Assembly: GCF_030817415.1 (NCBI RefSeq)
Contig: NZ_JAUSZI010000002.1
Location: 10,205,501-10,269,500 of the forward strand
Source: Streptomyces umbrinus
GTDB lineage: Bacteria; Actinomycetota; Actinomycetes; Streptomycetales; Streptomycetaceae
Reading direction: 5' to 3'
DNA length: 64,000 nt
Part shown: positions 33,844-43,493 of the stretch, in pieces
Numbering within the stretch: position 1 is the first letter of the stretch
Layout of the letters: the number at the start of each line of letters is the position of its first letter
The notes under the pieces: generated by a model
The model's database searches: none
What the model was told of the DNA's origin: nothing
What the model saw: the letters and a program-made list of their open reading frames with translations, nothing else
Made by a program: the position numbers and the translations under genes

Positions 33844-34884
33844 ATGCCCACCCCCCGTACTTCCGCCCACCGAACTCACCCCGCTGGAGGAGCTGGCGCA
33901 CGCGCACCGGCCGGCGCAGCTCGCCGTCCTGGGTGACCTGGTCCACGCCTTGTCGGCCACAACCGCCGTGACACACCTGCTGGTTCGCGGGTCGCTCGCC
34001 ACCGGCACCGCGGACCGGTTATCCGACGTCGACCTGGTCGTCGCCGTCCGCGACGACCGGCTGCCCGCGCTGATCGAAGACATCGAACATGCCGTGCGCA
34101 CCCACCGCAGCGCCGGTGATGTCGCAGCACGGCGCGAGGTGCTGCGGGTAGCGGCCGATCTGTACGGGCTCCTGCGCTCGTACTGCCGCAGAACCGGCCG
34201 CCTCGACCTGTCCCTCATGGTCGCCGACCGCGCCATCCGGGCCGCCGAGGACGCCGACGACCCGGTACGCATTGCCGTCGGCACCTGGAACCTGGGCCAT
34301 GTGCTGCTCTCCCACACCGACCCCGGTGCCGTGGAGGAGGCCAAGGACATCGCGCTCCAGGCGGTCGACCAATTACGCCATGCCGCCCCACGCATCGCTG
34401 GAGGCGGCCGCCCTACAGGGCGCTCTGGAACTGGTCGCGGTCGTCTCCGACGCACGGCGCCGCCGCTGGAAGGATGCCCGCTGGCGCCTGGCCGAGCGCG
34501 CCGCACCGCTCGCCGAGCAGGTCGGTGAGGGCAATATCGCCTGGCCGGTCTTTGGACGGACCAACGTCGCCCTGCACGCCATCAGCGTCGAGATGCTCGC
34601 CGGGGACGCCGCCGAGGGCTTGCGCCTGGCTGACCAGATCGACACCGGACAACTGCCCAGCCGAGAGCGCCAGTTCACGCACCGCCTGGAGTTCGCCAGC
34701 TGCCACGCCCTGCGCCGCGACGACTGCCGTCCTGGTGCACCTCCTCGACCTGGAAGACCTCGCCCCGGAGGACCTGGTGCACAGTCCGCTTGCCCGAGAC
34801 ATGGTCCTCCAGCTGCAGCGGCGGATCCGGCCCGTCTTCCGCCGGCAGGTCTCCGGTCTCGTCGAACGGCTGCAGCTCGCCTGA
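33844..34884 (+). pseudogene. Nucleotidyltransferase-type protein with three apparent +1 frameshifts
   Basis: Reading from ATG 33844, one extra base in the C-run near 33,852 leads to TELTPLEELAHAHRPAQLAV and the nucleotidyltransferase motif LLVRGSLATGTADRLSDVDL (GS then DxD). A second +1 step near 34,373 leads to HASLEAAALQGALELVAVVS and helical repeats, and a third near 34,720 gives AVLVHLLDLEDLAPEDLVHS up to TGA 34884. The C-terminal part resembles Streptomyces HTH-TPR regulators. As written it cannot make a full product. Confidence 0.55.
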
Positions 34885-34987
34885 CCGCCCGACGGCGAAC
34901 GCCCGGTTCGCCCGAACCCACAGTTCGGGTTGCCCGGCAGCAACAGGTCTACGGTTGCGGGACAGCACCACGACGACGGGGACCACC

Positions 34988-35314
34988 ATGTTCGACGAAC
35001 CAACAACCGTGGAGACCGCGGCCGGCATGCGGCTTGCGCAGGCCGGAGTGAAGTGGGATGTCGTCAAGGCACGCCGGTTCCTCGGCCTCCAGGCGCTCAA
35101 GCACATCGAGCATCCCGGTGCGGTCGCCGTCGATCCCAACTCGCCTGAGCCAGTGCTGTACTTCTTCGTTCCCGCGGGCACCACCGGAGGTTGGATGGTG
35201 CCCGATACCACGGCCTTGAGCGGCACGGAAGGCACTACCCATGTGGTGCTCCCGCCCAAGCACCGGGAAGCCCCTCCTGGCTCGTACTGGCTGCTGCCCC
35301 CTCACAGGGCCTGA
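34988..35314 (+). CDS. Hypothetical protein
   Basis: 108 aa from ATG 34988, compact and without a signal. It contains AGVKWDVVKARRFLGLQALK, VLYFFVPAGTTGGWMV and a C-terminal GSYWLLPP, repeated in style among short Streptomyces proteins next to DUF6415 genes. The downstream DUF6415-like frame overlaps its end. Function unknown. Confidence 0.6.
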   Translation: MFDEPTTVETAAGMRLAQAGVKWDVVKARRFLGLQALKHIEHPGAVAVDPNSPEPVLYFFVPAGTTGGWMVPDTTALSGTEGTTHVVLPPKHREAPPGSYWLLPPHRA

Positions 35315-35889
35315 CGCCGACGGCCACGCTCCAGCAAGCCCTGGAGATCGCTCGCGGCCGACGCGACTCCGACCCTCGCATCCGGATCGATATCGACGCG
35401 ATGAGGGCCGACGCGGCACAGCTCATCGGTGACGACGCCGAACTCCCAGAAACCACCGTCCTCCCGCAGCTCATCCAAAAGCTTCGAGGACATCTCATGG
35501 TTCTGATTCCTCACGCCGAGGACCGGGCGCAGACCCTCTCCCGTGCGGCTGGTCCCAGCATGGCGGCCCTGGCGGGCGTAGGCGAAGCCCGCCGGCGCAT
35601 GAGCGCGGCCCTCGGGCTCAACTACATCAGCGAGATCAAGTACGCGCAGGACCTGGCACGCTCGGTCGACGCATTGTGCCGACACGTCGAAAACGCCGCA
35701 CCCGCAGAACCGAGGCACAGTAGCCCTCACCATCGGCGTGGCCCGGCAGTGTCGGCGCTCCCGGGCCACGTGTCGCCTCTCTGCGGTGCACCTCGCGTGA
35801 AGGCCTGGTCCGTCACTCCCTCCGTGGTGGCGGACCAGACCTCATTGCGTGCTGGTGGCCATCGCCCGCTCCGGCCGGGGTCTGGGTGA
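35191..35889 (+). CDS. DUF6415-like protein (start uncertain)
   Basis: The core MRADAAQLIGDDAELPETTV, LPQLIQKLRGHLMVLIPHAE and SRAAGPSMAALAGVGEARRR fits DUF6415 proteins, which are abundant in Streptomyces near natural-product loci; their role is unknown. The open frame begins with TTG 35191 inside the previous gene. The in-frame ATG at 35401 would lose little of the conserved part. The C-terminal tail overlaps the opposite-strand DUF6207 gene. Confidence 0.6.
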   Translation: MDGARYHGLERHGRHYPCGAPAQAPGSPSWLVLAAAPSQGLTPTATLQQALEIARGRRDSDPRIRIDIDAMRADAAQLIGDDAELPETTVLPQLIQKLRGHLMVLIPHAEDRAQTLSRAAGPSMAALAGVGEARRRMSAALGLNYISEIKYAQDLARSVDALCRHVENAAPAEPRHSSPHHRRGPAVSALPGHVSPLCGAPRVKAWSVTPSVVADQTSLRAGGHRPLRPGSG

Positions 35890-36112
35890 GGACCTGCCGC
35901 AGGTCGACGTACAGACGCAGCCGCACGCCGGGCTGGCCGGCATCCCGGGTGGTGGTGTCGGTGGTCGAGGCTCCCCACATGCGGGAGATCGTGTCCTGGA
36001 AGGCGAACACGGTGTCGTCGTCCATGCTGGCCGCGTCGATAACGAGCAGGCCGGGTTCGGACAGATGCGCTTCTTGGATCGGGTCCACGTCTGTCAGTAC
36101 GCGTTCGTGCAT
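35813..36112 (-). CDS. DUF6207 family protein
   Basis: A 99-aa protein with the family pattern DPIQEAHLSEPGLLVIDAAS, FAFQDTISRMWGAS and TTRDAGQPGVRLRLYVDLRQ. The function is not known; such genes are common in Streptomyces. In-frame starts are ATG 36112 (used), GTG 36142 and GTG 36088. The last lies nearest to the family N-terminus. It is convergent with the DUF6415-like gene. Confidence 0.72.
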   Translation of the reverse strand: MHERVLTDVDPIQEAHLSEPGLLVIDAASMDDDTVFAFQDTISRMWGASTTDTTTRDAGQPGVRLRLYVDLRQVLTQTPAGAGDGHQHAMRSGPPPRRE

Positions 36113-36221
36113 CGCGAGGTTCTCATCAGGATCCGGATTCACTCAACCGGGCGATTTGTCAGTGACGACGTCTACCGTGCAGGCATGACCACTTCGCCGA
36201 ACTTCCCGTGACAACGCATGG

Positions 36222-36545
36222 GTGTTGGAGGCCAACATCCAGACAGCGTCGGCCGCCGATCCTCAGTGGCACGAGCAACTCGACAAGCTCCGCGTGATCG
36301 CGACGTACGCCCCCGAGACTCGGACGTGGCATGCCCGTATTGGCACGCTCGACCTGGCGAGCGTGCACCTGCTGCAAACCCTCTTCGACGCCGCGCGCGT
36401 CTACGGCACCGAGGTGCACCTCGCGGCCGGGGCAGTCCCGGCGTACTGGAACGGCCCCGTATTCACGAGGAGTCCGGACGTGGCCGCTTTGCTGGAGGCG
36501 CAGACCGACCGTGGCCGGCCGCTTGGCCAGTTGCCGCTGGCCTGA
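36222..36545 (+). CDS. Hypothetical protein
   Basis: 107 aa from GTG 36222. It contains VIATYAPETRTWHARIGTLD, ASVHLLQTLFDAARVYGTEV and YWNGPVFTRSPDVAALLEA, which suggest a small alpha/beta protein. No family recognised. It is divergent from the DUF6207 gene and convergent with the nuclease gene ending at 36602. Confidence 0.5.
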   Translation: MLEANIQTASAADPQWHEQLDKLRVIATYAPETRTWHARIGTLDLASVHLLQTLFDAARVYGTEVHLAAGAVPAYWNGPVFTRSPDVAALLEAQTDRGRPLGQLPLA

Positions 36546-36601
36546 GGAGCTCACCCCGGGGTGCGTGCCCGTGCGTAGGATCCCGCGCCAGCACCGAGGC
36601 G

Positions 36602-38009
36602 TCAGCTGCTCACTCTGAGGCGGCGGAACATGTCCGGGAGGAACTGCCGCAGAAGCGCCTCGGCGTCGGCAAAGAGCTTGAGCTCGTCGTGGCCGAAGCG
36701 GAACACCTCGTACCCCCTGAGCTTGAGGTCTCGGTCGGCAGCGACCATTTCCGCGTACTTGGCGGTGTCCGGAGTGCGGCCGCGGTCGCGGGTGTAGGTC
36801 TGGGATCCGTCGACCTCCAGGACAACACGCTGTCCATGAGGCAGCAGCAGGAGGAAATCCATGCGGGAGCGCAGCAGCGCCTCGGGGCCGCGCTCGTGAA
36901 CGGTCCTGTGGTCCCAGTGCAGCCACACTTCGGGCAGGAGCGCCGGATCCCCGGGGGAGGGGCCGAGAATCTGGTGGTAGGCGATGAAGAGGTTTTTCTG
37001 GCCTTCCGAGTTGTCCGGCAGGCTCTTGAGGAGTCTTTGGTACAGGTCCCCTCTGGCCTCGGTCTCGCTGCTGGTCTCGCGGACGTCCTGCCACCAGGCA
37101 TGCAGATCGCGCCAGCGCAGGCCCTCGATGGGGATCTCACGGTCATAGACGAGGGTGTCGTCCGGGTTGCCTCCGACGATCTCGATGTCGTTGTCCACCG
37201 AGGACTGGAAGCGGATGTCCGGCTTGGTGAACGAGGCAAAAATGATGTTCTTCGGCCGCCGGTTGCCATGCAGTCGTGTCGACACCACGGTGAACACGGG
37301 ATAGCCACCATCGTTGCCGGTCATTCTCAACTCGACCCCGGCGGCTCGGAGATGACCGTTGATCGTGCCGACGGTTTTCTCCTGGAGGCGCTCATCAAGG
37401 AGGACGTCCGCTGATACAAGGCCCTCCAGGAAGCGGGCGAGCCTTGCGTCGCCAGCCTCGAACACCCCGAGGTTGTCGAAAAGGTCTTCCGTAGACCAGT
37501 CACCTGGATTACGGAAGACGTACCGCTCGATGCGGTCTCTCAGCGTCACCGGACGCGTCCCGTTCAACAGCAGGCCCTCCAACTCCTTGAAGGAGAGGCC
37601 CGAGTCCGCGGCTATCCAGAATCGGTCAAGTAGCCGCAGGAAGCGGTCGTGGTGCTGGACCAGCTCCGACAGGTCGAGGGCGCGCGCCCGTTCGCGGCGG
37701 GCCTTCTTGGGTATCTCGGGCGGTGCGTTCTCTTTCCACAGCAGGTCCTCGAGCTGGTAGCGGATCGACGGACTCACATGGACAGGGCTCTGTTCCAGGA
37801 TGCGTCGCGTGACCTGTTGCAGCTCAGCGTCGGATACCTGACCGACACTCAGCTCGATGCGCTCGCGCTTGCTCCCGGCATCATCAGGGACCGGTGGCAT
37901 CCCCAGATGTTCGAAGGCCGGGGTCAGCTCCCGGTGCGTCAGACCCAAGCCCCGCGACGGCCTCGCCGACCAGCGTGCGCAGCGCTGAACGATCCCTGCT
38001 GTCGACCAT
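36602..38009 (-). CDS. Defence-type nuclease (Vsr/DUF559-like C-terminus) with an N-terminal frameshift
   Basis: 448 aa are open from TTG 37948. The C-terminal 100 residues are PD-(D/E)XK/Vsr-like: LLRSRMDFLLLLPHGQRVVL then EVDGSQ (Asp and Glu-x-Asp), KYAEMVAADRDLKLRGYEVF, RFGHDEL. The N-terminus (LTHRELTPAFEHLG, SKRERIELSVGQ) recalls the AbiJ N-terminal domains of abortive-infection proteins; that reading is tentative. Removing one T near 37,945 fuses the frame to MVDSRDRSALRTLVGEAVAG LG, giving a start at 38009. I therefore extend the feature there. It is probably cytoplasmic. Confidence 0.65.
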
Positions 38010-38087
38010 GGGGCAGATGGTCGCAGAACCGAGAGGATCCGGCATCAGCACCCAGGCAATGAGCCACATCGCGAGCGTCTGTGGTAC

Positions 38088-39155
38088 TTACGTCGCACGA
38101 TGTCCACGCGTGTCCTCCGGGCGACCACCTCCGTCCTGATGCGGGGCTGACGTGGGACGGGAGCTGATGGCGAGGGCGGCGGGGTAGAGCACCTGGCGCC
38201 CGTAGCGGACGCGGGCGCGATCGGCGACGGCTTCGATCGCGAGGGGTTTGTCGTCCTGCGCGTCGAGGGTGAGCTGCCGGGTGGCTCGGTCGGCCGGGCC
38301 AAGGGCGTCGGCGCGCAGGGCGATGCTGCGAACCCGGGCGCGCTGGAGCCCGAGGGACTCATAGGCCGCGTACGCAGTACGGGCCAGGACTACCGTGTGC
38401 TGGGTGGCCTCGGGCAGGGTGCGGCTGCGTCGGGTGCCGCTGTCGTCGGCGTAGCGGATGGTGCACGTCAGACCTCGGGCGATCTGGTCGGAGGCGCGCA
38501 GCCGGGTGCCGAGGTCGTCGGCGAGGGCGAGCAGGGCGCGCCGGTGCCGGGCCGGGTCGAGTTCGTCGCGGGCGAAGCGGTGCTCGGTGCTGATGGTCTT
38601 CGGCGCCGGGGCGGGGTCGACGCTCGTGGTGTCGTGGCCCTGGGCATGCTGGTGGAGGGTGCGGCCAGCTCGGGCGCCGAGGAGCCGTTGCAGCGTGAGC
38701 TGGGGGACGTCGGCGACCTCGCCGACGGTGTGCAGGCCGTACTCGCCCAGCAGCGTCGCGGTCTTCCCGCCTACACCGGGAAGCTCCCGTACGGGCCGGG
38801 GCCGGAGGAAGGCCGAGATCGCCTCGGGGGAGTCGTCGATGACAGTGCGCTGCCCAAGCGGGGTGAGGGCGCAGGCCATGGCCGCGAGCATCGGGGTGTT
38901 GGCCACGCCCGCCGAGCTGCGCAGCCCGAAGTAGGCGAGCGCGCGGAGCTGGACGAGTTCGGTGATGCCGCGGGCATCGCGCTGCCACCATCGGGTCGCC
39001 CCGGTGAGGTCGAGGAGGGCACCGTCCTCGAGCAGTTGCACGCGCGGGGTGAAGTCCTCCAGCAGGCGGCGCAGTCGTTCCGGGAGGCCGGCGTCGGCGT
39101 CGGGCGGCAGATCGAAGGAGAGGCGGAGGATACGGCGGCCGCTCATCATGATCAC
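38088..39155 (-). CDS. imuB: ImuB-like Y-family DNA polymerase homologue
   Basis: 355 aa. The Y-family palm/thumb part includes FTPRVQLLEDGALLDLTGAT, the helix-hairpin-helix PRPVRELPGVGGKTATLLGE, and a little-finger region. The catalytic acidic residues of true polymerases are reduced, as in ImuB, which acts as a clamp-linked adaptor of the mutasome. It is somewhat shorter than a typical ImuB. The start overlaps the dnaE2 stop (ATGA), so both are expressed together. Confidence 0.85.
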   Translation of the reverse strand: MIMMSGRRILRLSFDLPPDADAGLPERLRRLLEDFTPRVQLLEDGALLDLTGATRWWQRDARGITELVQLRALAYFGLRSSAGVANTPMLAAMACALTPLGQRTVIDDSPEAISAFLRPRPVRELPGVGGKTATLLGEYGLHTVGEVADVPQLTLQRLLGARAGRTLHQHAQGHDTTSVDPAPAPKTISTEHRFARDELDPARHRRALLALADDLGTRLRASDQIARGLTCTIRYADDSGTRRSRTLPEATQHTVVLARTAYAAYESLGLQRARVRSIALRADALGPADRATRQLTLDAQDDKPLAIEAVADRARVRYGRQVLYPAALAISSRPTSAPHQDGGGRPEDTRGHRAT

Positions 39156-42100
39156 CCTGCGCTTCCCTGGCTTCGGTGGCCGAGCCGGCGCAGGTCCGCG
39201 GAGCGGGTTCCGGCAGGCTGGAGATCGGCATAGGGATGAAGTCGCGCTCCGGCCGTACCGTCGGCGAGCGTGCGCTGGGGCGTGGCCGGCTGTGCGGGGG
39301 TGGGGGCCGGGCCAGTGCGGCCGAGGAGGTCGAGTGCGGCCTGGGGGCCGTGGTCGCGGCGGGCGGCGGCCACCTCGTCCAGGTCCCAGGCCATCTCACC
39401 GACGACGGTGCGGCGCGGGCCGCGCGCCTCGACAACGCCACGCACCAGCAGCAGCCCGGAGTGGAACACGGTGTGCGAGCAGGCCTCGTGGGAGTCTTCG
39501 AAGAAGGCGATGTCGACCAGGCCGGAGCCGTCCTCCAGGGTGCAAAAGATCACTCGCTTTCCGGACGGTATCGGCGGCGTCTGCGTGGAGGCCCGCACTC
39601 CTGCGACCAACACCTTCTGACCGGGCACCATGGCGCGCAGGTGGGCGGCGTCGGTCGCGCCGAGCTCGCGCAGCAGCCGGTGGTGGTGCTCCATCAGGTG
39701 CTGGCTCACGTCGATGGAGAGGGTGTCGAGTTCGGCGCCGAGCTTGTCGCGGCTGGTCATCTCCGGCAGGCCACTCGGGGTCGCGGTCACCAGCTCGCCG
39801 CCCAGGGGCAGTTGCCCGTCGGTGGCGGTGCGGTTGCGGGACTGACGGTGCAGTTCGGTGGCCTGCAGCAGCAGGTCCCGCCGGGTCAGGCCGGGGGAGA
39901 GGGTATCGAGGGCGCCGATACGGATCAGGCGCTGCACGAGCGGCAGGGACGGGCGGGCGCGCAGCCACACATCCTGCAGCCCGGTGTAGGGCTGGCTGGC
40001 CGTAAGGCGGGCGGTCTCCGCCTCGCTGATGCCCTTGACCGTGGAGAACGCCAGGCGCACGCCCCGGCCCTGTCCGGTCTCCTCCACGCTGTGCTGCGAG
40101 CGGGAGTGGTTGACGTCGACGGGCAGCACGGGGACGCCGTGGCGGCGGGCGTCGGCGACGATGACCCGGCGCGGCCACATGCCCGGATCGTGTTCCAGCA
40201 GCCCCGCATACAGGTACGCCGGGAAGTGGGCCTTCAAATACGCGGACTGGAGAGCGGGGACAGCAAAGGCGACCGCATGGGCACGGCAGAAGCCGTACGC
40301 GCCGAAGGAGGAGACGATCTCCCACACCTCGTCCAGCACGTCCTTGGCGTAGCCGCGCTCCCCGGCCGTACGACGGAACCAGGCTTCGACCTTCGGCAGC
40401 CGGTCGGGGTCGGCCAGGGCACGGCGGGCGACGTCGCCGGCGGCACGGTCGCAGCCGGTCATCTTCGCGAGGACCGCGATGATCTGCTCGTGCCAGATCA
40501 CCACGCCGTAGGTGTCGTTGAGGATCGGCTCCAGGTCCGGGTGCGGGTACTTGGGGGCGGCGCCGTGCCGGGCGGCGATGAACAGCGCGGGCATGCCCCC
40601 GCTCACTGGGCCGGGTCTGAAGAGGCTGATGTCTGCGACGACGTCCTGCATGTGCCGGGGCTGTAGACGCCCCACGAGATCTTGCTGACCAGGGCTTTCG
40701 AGCTGGAAGAGGCCGACGGTGTCCGAGGCGCGGATCATCTCGAAGGCCCGCGGGTCATTCAGGCTGACGTGGTCGGGGTTGTCGAGGTCGAGCGCGCGGC
40801 CGGTCGTGCGGCGGATCTCGGCGACCGCGTGCGCCATGGCGCTCTGCATGCGAACGCCCAGGACGTCGAGCTTGAGAAGCCCAAGGTCTTCGACGTCCTC
40901 CTTGTCCGCCATGAGCATCGCGTAGCCGGCCGGTGTCGGCTGCACCGGAAGCCGGTCCAGCAGCGACCCGTTCGACAGGATCACCCCACAGGGGTGCATG
41001 GCGTAGCCGCGCGGCAGCGCGTCCAGGCCTTCGGCGAGCTCCCACAGCGGCCCGAACCTGGCCGCCTGAGCCGCGAGTTGCCGAAGCTCCGGGAGTTCGG
41101 CCAGGGCGCCGCGGATGTCCCGGGCACGAATGTGCGGGAACGATTTGGCGATCTCGCCCACGACCTGCGGCGGAATCCCAAGGGCGAGCCCGGTATCCCT
41201 CAGCGCGTGCCGGGCCCGGTAGGTCTCTGGCATTCCGGTGACCGCGGTCCGCTCCCGCCCGAACCGGGCGATGATCGCGTCGTACACCTCCAGACGCCGC
41301 TCGGACTCCACATCGAGGTCGATGTCCGGGAGGGAGGTGCGGCGATCGTTCAGGTGGCGTTCGAACAACAAATGGTGGTCAAGCGGGTTGGCGGTGGCCA
41401 CGAACAACGCGTGGTTGGCCATGCTTCCGGCGCCGGAGCCGCGCGCCGCGACCCGGATCCCGAGCGCCCTCGTGTCCGCGACCACCTGGGCCACCGCCAG
41501 GTAGTACCCCTCGTAGGAGAGACGGCCGATGCACTCCAGCTCATAGTCGAGCTGTCGGACGGCACGCTCGTCCCGGTCCAGGCCGCGGGCGACCATGCCG
41601 GTCTCACACCGCTGCCGCAGCAGCCGCATCGCTGAACCGGGCTCCGGACCCGCGCCCACGACGGACGGCTCGGGGAAGTGCGTCTGCCCCAGTCCGAGAC
41701 CGGCCGGGGTGAGGGTGCAGGACTGGCTGGTGGCCTCAGTCTCGGCCAGCAGGCGTACGGCCCGGGCGCGGTCGTCGCCGACGGCCTGGGCGATCCGCTC
41801 GGCGGCCGCCGCCATGGAGAGAGGGTCCTTCAGCCAGCGCTCGCCGCCGTCCAGGTACCGGCGGTCGACGGGCCGCAGCAGCCGGGCCGCATCGAGTACG
41901 TCGGCGAGCCGGTGCTGGCCGGGGTCGGCGTAGCGGACCCCGTTCGTCAGCACCGTACGCACGCCGAGCTGGTCGGCCAGGCCCACGGTGCGCGCGGCGA
42001 GCCGAAGCGAGCCCGCGCCGGTGCCCTGCCGCCCCAGATACACGGTCTCCAGCCGCAGCCGCTCACCGGCCAGCTCACGCCACGGCGCGAGGAGCTGCTC

Positions 42101-42604
42101 GGCGATGTCGGGGCGGCCGGAGGACAGGGCCCGGACCGGTTCGGAGGAGGGGCCGAGCAGCACTACCAGGTCCTCGTCGGCGTACGTACGCAGGAGGGGC
42201 CAGGACACGACCGGCGTCGTGCTGTGCGTCTCGGCGTGTGCGGCGGACACCAGGCGGCACAGCCGCGCCCACCCGGCTGCGTTCTGCGCGAGCAGGGTGA
42301 TCCGCAGGGGTGGCTCGATCACGTGGGCGCCGCCGCGTGCGGGCGTACGCGGCCGGCCGGCGGCCGGGTCCGCCGGGGAAAGCGGCGCGACGGCGACGTC
42401 GACGCCGAACACGGGGCGGATACCGGCGGCCGCGCAGGCCTTGGCGAAGCGGACCGTGCCCGCGACGGTGTCCCGGTCGGTCAGCGCGAGGGTCGTCATT
42501 CCGCGCTCGACGGCACGCTGCACGAGGGCGGCGGGGAGGGCGGCGCCATAGCGGGCGCTGTAACCGGAAGCGACTCGGAGATGAGTAAATCCACGGCGCT
42601 GCAC
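39152..42604 (-). CDS. dnaE2: Error-prone DNA polymerase III alpha subunit (DnaE2/ImuC)
   Basis: About 1150 aa. It has an N-terminal PHP domain (FTHLRVASGYSARYG, MTTLALTDRDTVAGTVRFAK), and the C-family polymerase core with RRTSLPDIDLDVESERR and KLDVLGVRMQSAMAHAV. A finger region follows (LFRPGPVSGGMPALFIAARH), then an OB fold near the C-terminus (QKVLVAGVRASTQTPPIPSG). It performs mutagenic translesion synthesis with ImuB. The GTG at 42604 is used, although its ribosome site is very close; the long upstream extension is not homologous. A LexA-box-like site lies 57 nt upstream. Confidence 0.93.
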   Translation of the reverse strand: MQRRGFTHLRVASGYSARYGAALPAALVQRAVERGMTTLALTDRDTVAGTVRFAKACAAAGIRPVFGVDVAVAPLSPADPAAGRPRTPARGGAHVIEPPLRITLLAQNAAGWARLCRLVSAAHAETHSTTPVVSWPLLRTYADEDLVVLLGPSSEPVRALSSGRPDIAEQLLAPWRELAGERLRLETVYLGRQGTGAGSLRLAARTVGLADQLGVRTVLTNGVRYADPGQHRLADVLDAARLLRPVDRRYLDGGERWLKDPLSMAAAAERIAQAVGDDRARAVRLLAETEATSQSCTLTPAGLGLGQTHFPEPSVVGAGPEPGSAMRLLRQRCETGMVARGLDRDERAVRQLDYELECIGRLSYEGYYLAVAQVVADTRALGIRVAARGSGAGSMANHALFVATANPLDHHLLFERHLNDRRTSLPDIDLDVESERRLEVYDAIIARFGRERTAVTGMPETYRARHALRDTGLALGIPPQVVGEIAKSFPHIRARDIRGALAELPELRQLAAQAARFGPLWELAEGLDALPRGYAMHPCGVILSNGSLLDRLPVQPTPAGYAMLMADKEDVEDLGLLKLDVLGVRMQSAMAHAVAEIRRTTGRALDLDNPDHVSLNDPRAFEMIRASDTVGLFQLESPGQQDLVGRLQPRHMQDVVADISLFRPGPVSGGMPALFIAARHGAAPKYPHPDLEPILNDTYGVVIWHEQIIAVLAKMTGCDRAAGDVARRALADPDRLPKVEAWFRRTAGERGYAKDVLDEVWEIVSSFGAYGFCRAHAVAFAVPALQSAYLKAHFPAYLYAGLLEHDPGMWPRRVIVADARRHGVPVLPVDVNHSRSQHSVEETGQGRGVRLAFSTVKGISEAETARLTASQPYTGLQDVWLRARPSLPLVQRLIRIGALDTLSPGLTRRDLLLQATELHRQSRNRTATDGQLPLGGELVTATPSGLPEMTSRDKLGAELDTLSIDVSQHLMEHHHRLLRELGATDAAHLRAMVPGQKVLVAGVRASTQTPPIPSGKRVIFCTLEDGSGLVDIAFFEDSHEACSHTVFHSGLLLVRGVVEARGPRRTVVGEMAWDLDEVAAARRDHGPQAALDLLGRTGPAPTPAQPATPQRTLADGTAGARLHPYADLQPAGTRSADLRRLGHRSQGSAG

Positions 42605-42660
42605 CTCCTGTTTCTCGCGTGTCCCTCCCTGACCTCTGTCTCCAGACCATAACCGAGAAC

Positions 42661-42674
42661 CGTACAAATGTTCG
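42661..42674 (-). promoter_or_regulatory. LexA (SOS) box-like site upstream of dnaE2-imuB
   Basis: On the gene strand the site reads CGAACATTTGTACG, one mismatch from the Gram-positive/actinobacterial SOS box CGAAC-N4-GTTCG. The left half with its flank (TCGAAC) is perfect. It lies 57 nt before the dnaE2 start, where LexA control of imuB-dnaE2 mutasomes is known in related bacteria. The 42719-47103 insertion lies only 45 bp upstream of it. Confidence 0.65.
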
Positions 42675-42713
42675 AGTCCGCCACGTGTGGTGGGGTCACG
42701 TTCCTTGATCGTC

Positions 42714-42718
42714 TGCGG
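42714..42718. repeat. 5-bp target duplication TGCGG (left)
   Basis: TGCGG lies immediately outside the left terminal repeat and again at 47104-47108 outside the right one. Joining across one copy would give the coiled-coil gene (47086-47973) a different natural 3' end, with a TGA 4 codons further on, near the dnaE2 promoter. Confidence 0.85.
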
Positions 42719-42763
42719 TGTGACTGTTCGCGGTAGTTGGCGGGTGTTCACGCTTGTTGGCGG
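42719..42763. repeat. Left end of the cassette: two tandem TGTTC...GTTGGCGG repeats
   Basis: Two adjacent related blocks, TGTTCGCGGTAGTTGGCGG and TGTTCACGCTTGTTGGCGG, form the left terminus. They match the inverted blocks at the right end. Further inside, 42790-42835 has two TGGTCGC-type sequences that may be diverged repeats. The stretch 42840-43490 contains no convincing gene. Confidence 0.8.
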
Positions 42764-43493
42764 AGCCGCCGAGACGGTCACGTGAGCTGCTGTGACTGGT
42801 CGCAATAGATGACACCTGGTCGCGACGACCGACACCCGAAGCGCTGCCTGGCCCCGCCGCTGGACTCCGGCATCATGACGGCCGCGGCTCCCGTATCGCC
42901 CATCCTGGTCGCGCCTGCCGCAATCGCGGAGATCGACCGGGCCGCGGCCTTTCAGGACCGCTGGGTGGTCTGGCGCTGCCGCCTGCCCCGTTCTGCGGGG
43001 GCGGTCCGCGCATCCTGGAAGCCGACGGTCCCGAGGGCTCGGCCACTGAGGGCCGGTTGTCAGCGGCGGGACGCTGCCGGGTGTCCATGGCCTACGGATT
43101 CATGATCGGCCCCGACGGCGCATCGGGATCGATGCCCATCGCCGGACTCCGCTGCATGCCGGCCCAGACGGATGGGTGGAGTCCTTGGCGCCGGCCGCGC
43201 ATGCCGGTCGCCGGGCCAAGACCGTGACAAAGATCAAGGGGAAGGCGTCGAGCCTTGGGACCTCGTCTTTACGCATCAAGTCCTGGAACCCTGCCATGAC
43301 CTCGCGAGCTGTTACCTCCAGAGCGGCCGGCTCGGCCTTGAGACGCTCGAGCTGAAACTCGCGATGGTGGTGTGCGCGTCCGCCACTCATCACAAGGAGC
43401 GTACGAGGATCGCGTCGGGCCGGGAGGATTCCGGAGCAAACCCGCTCGTGGGCGGGCTCCGTTCGGCAGCCAGGCCGGCGAACGGAGCCCGGG

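Noticed and set aside
39176-40666. Long plus-strand open frame of about 500 codons
   Set aside because: It is antisense to dnaE2, Gly/Arg-rich and without domains; a high-GC shadow of the real gene.
42840-43490. Several short frames on both strands
   Set aside because: No ribosome sites, no domains, and no resemblance to istA or istB; treated as noncoding cassette interior.
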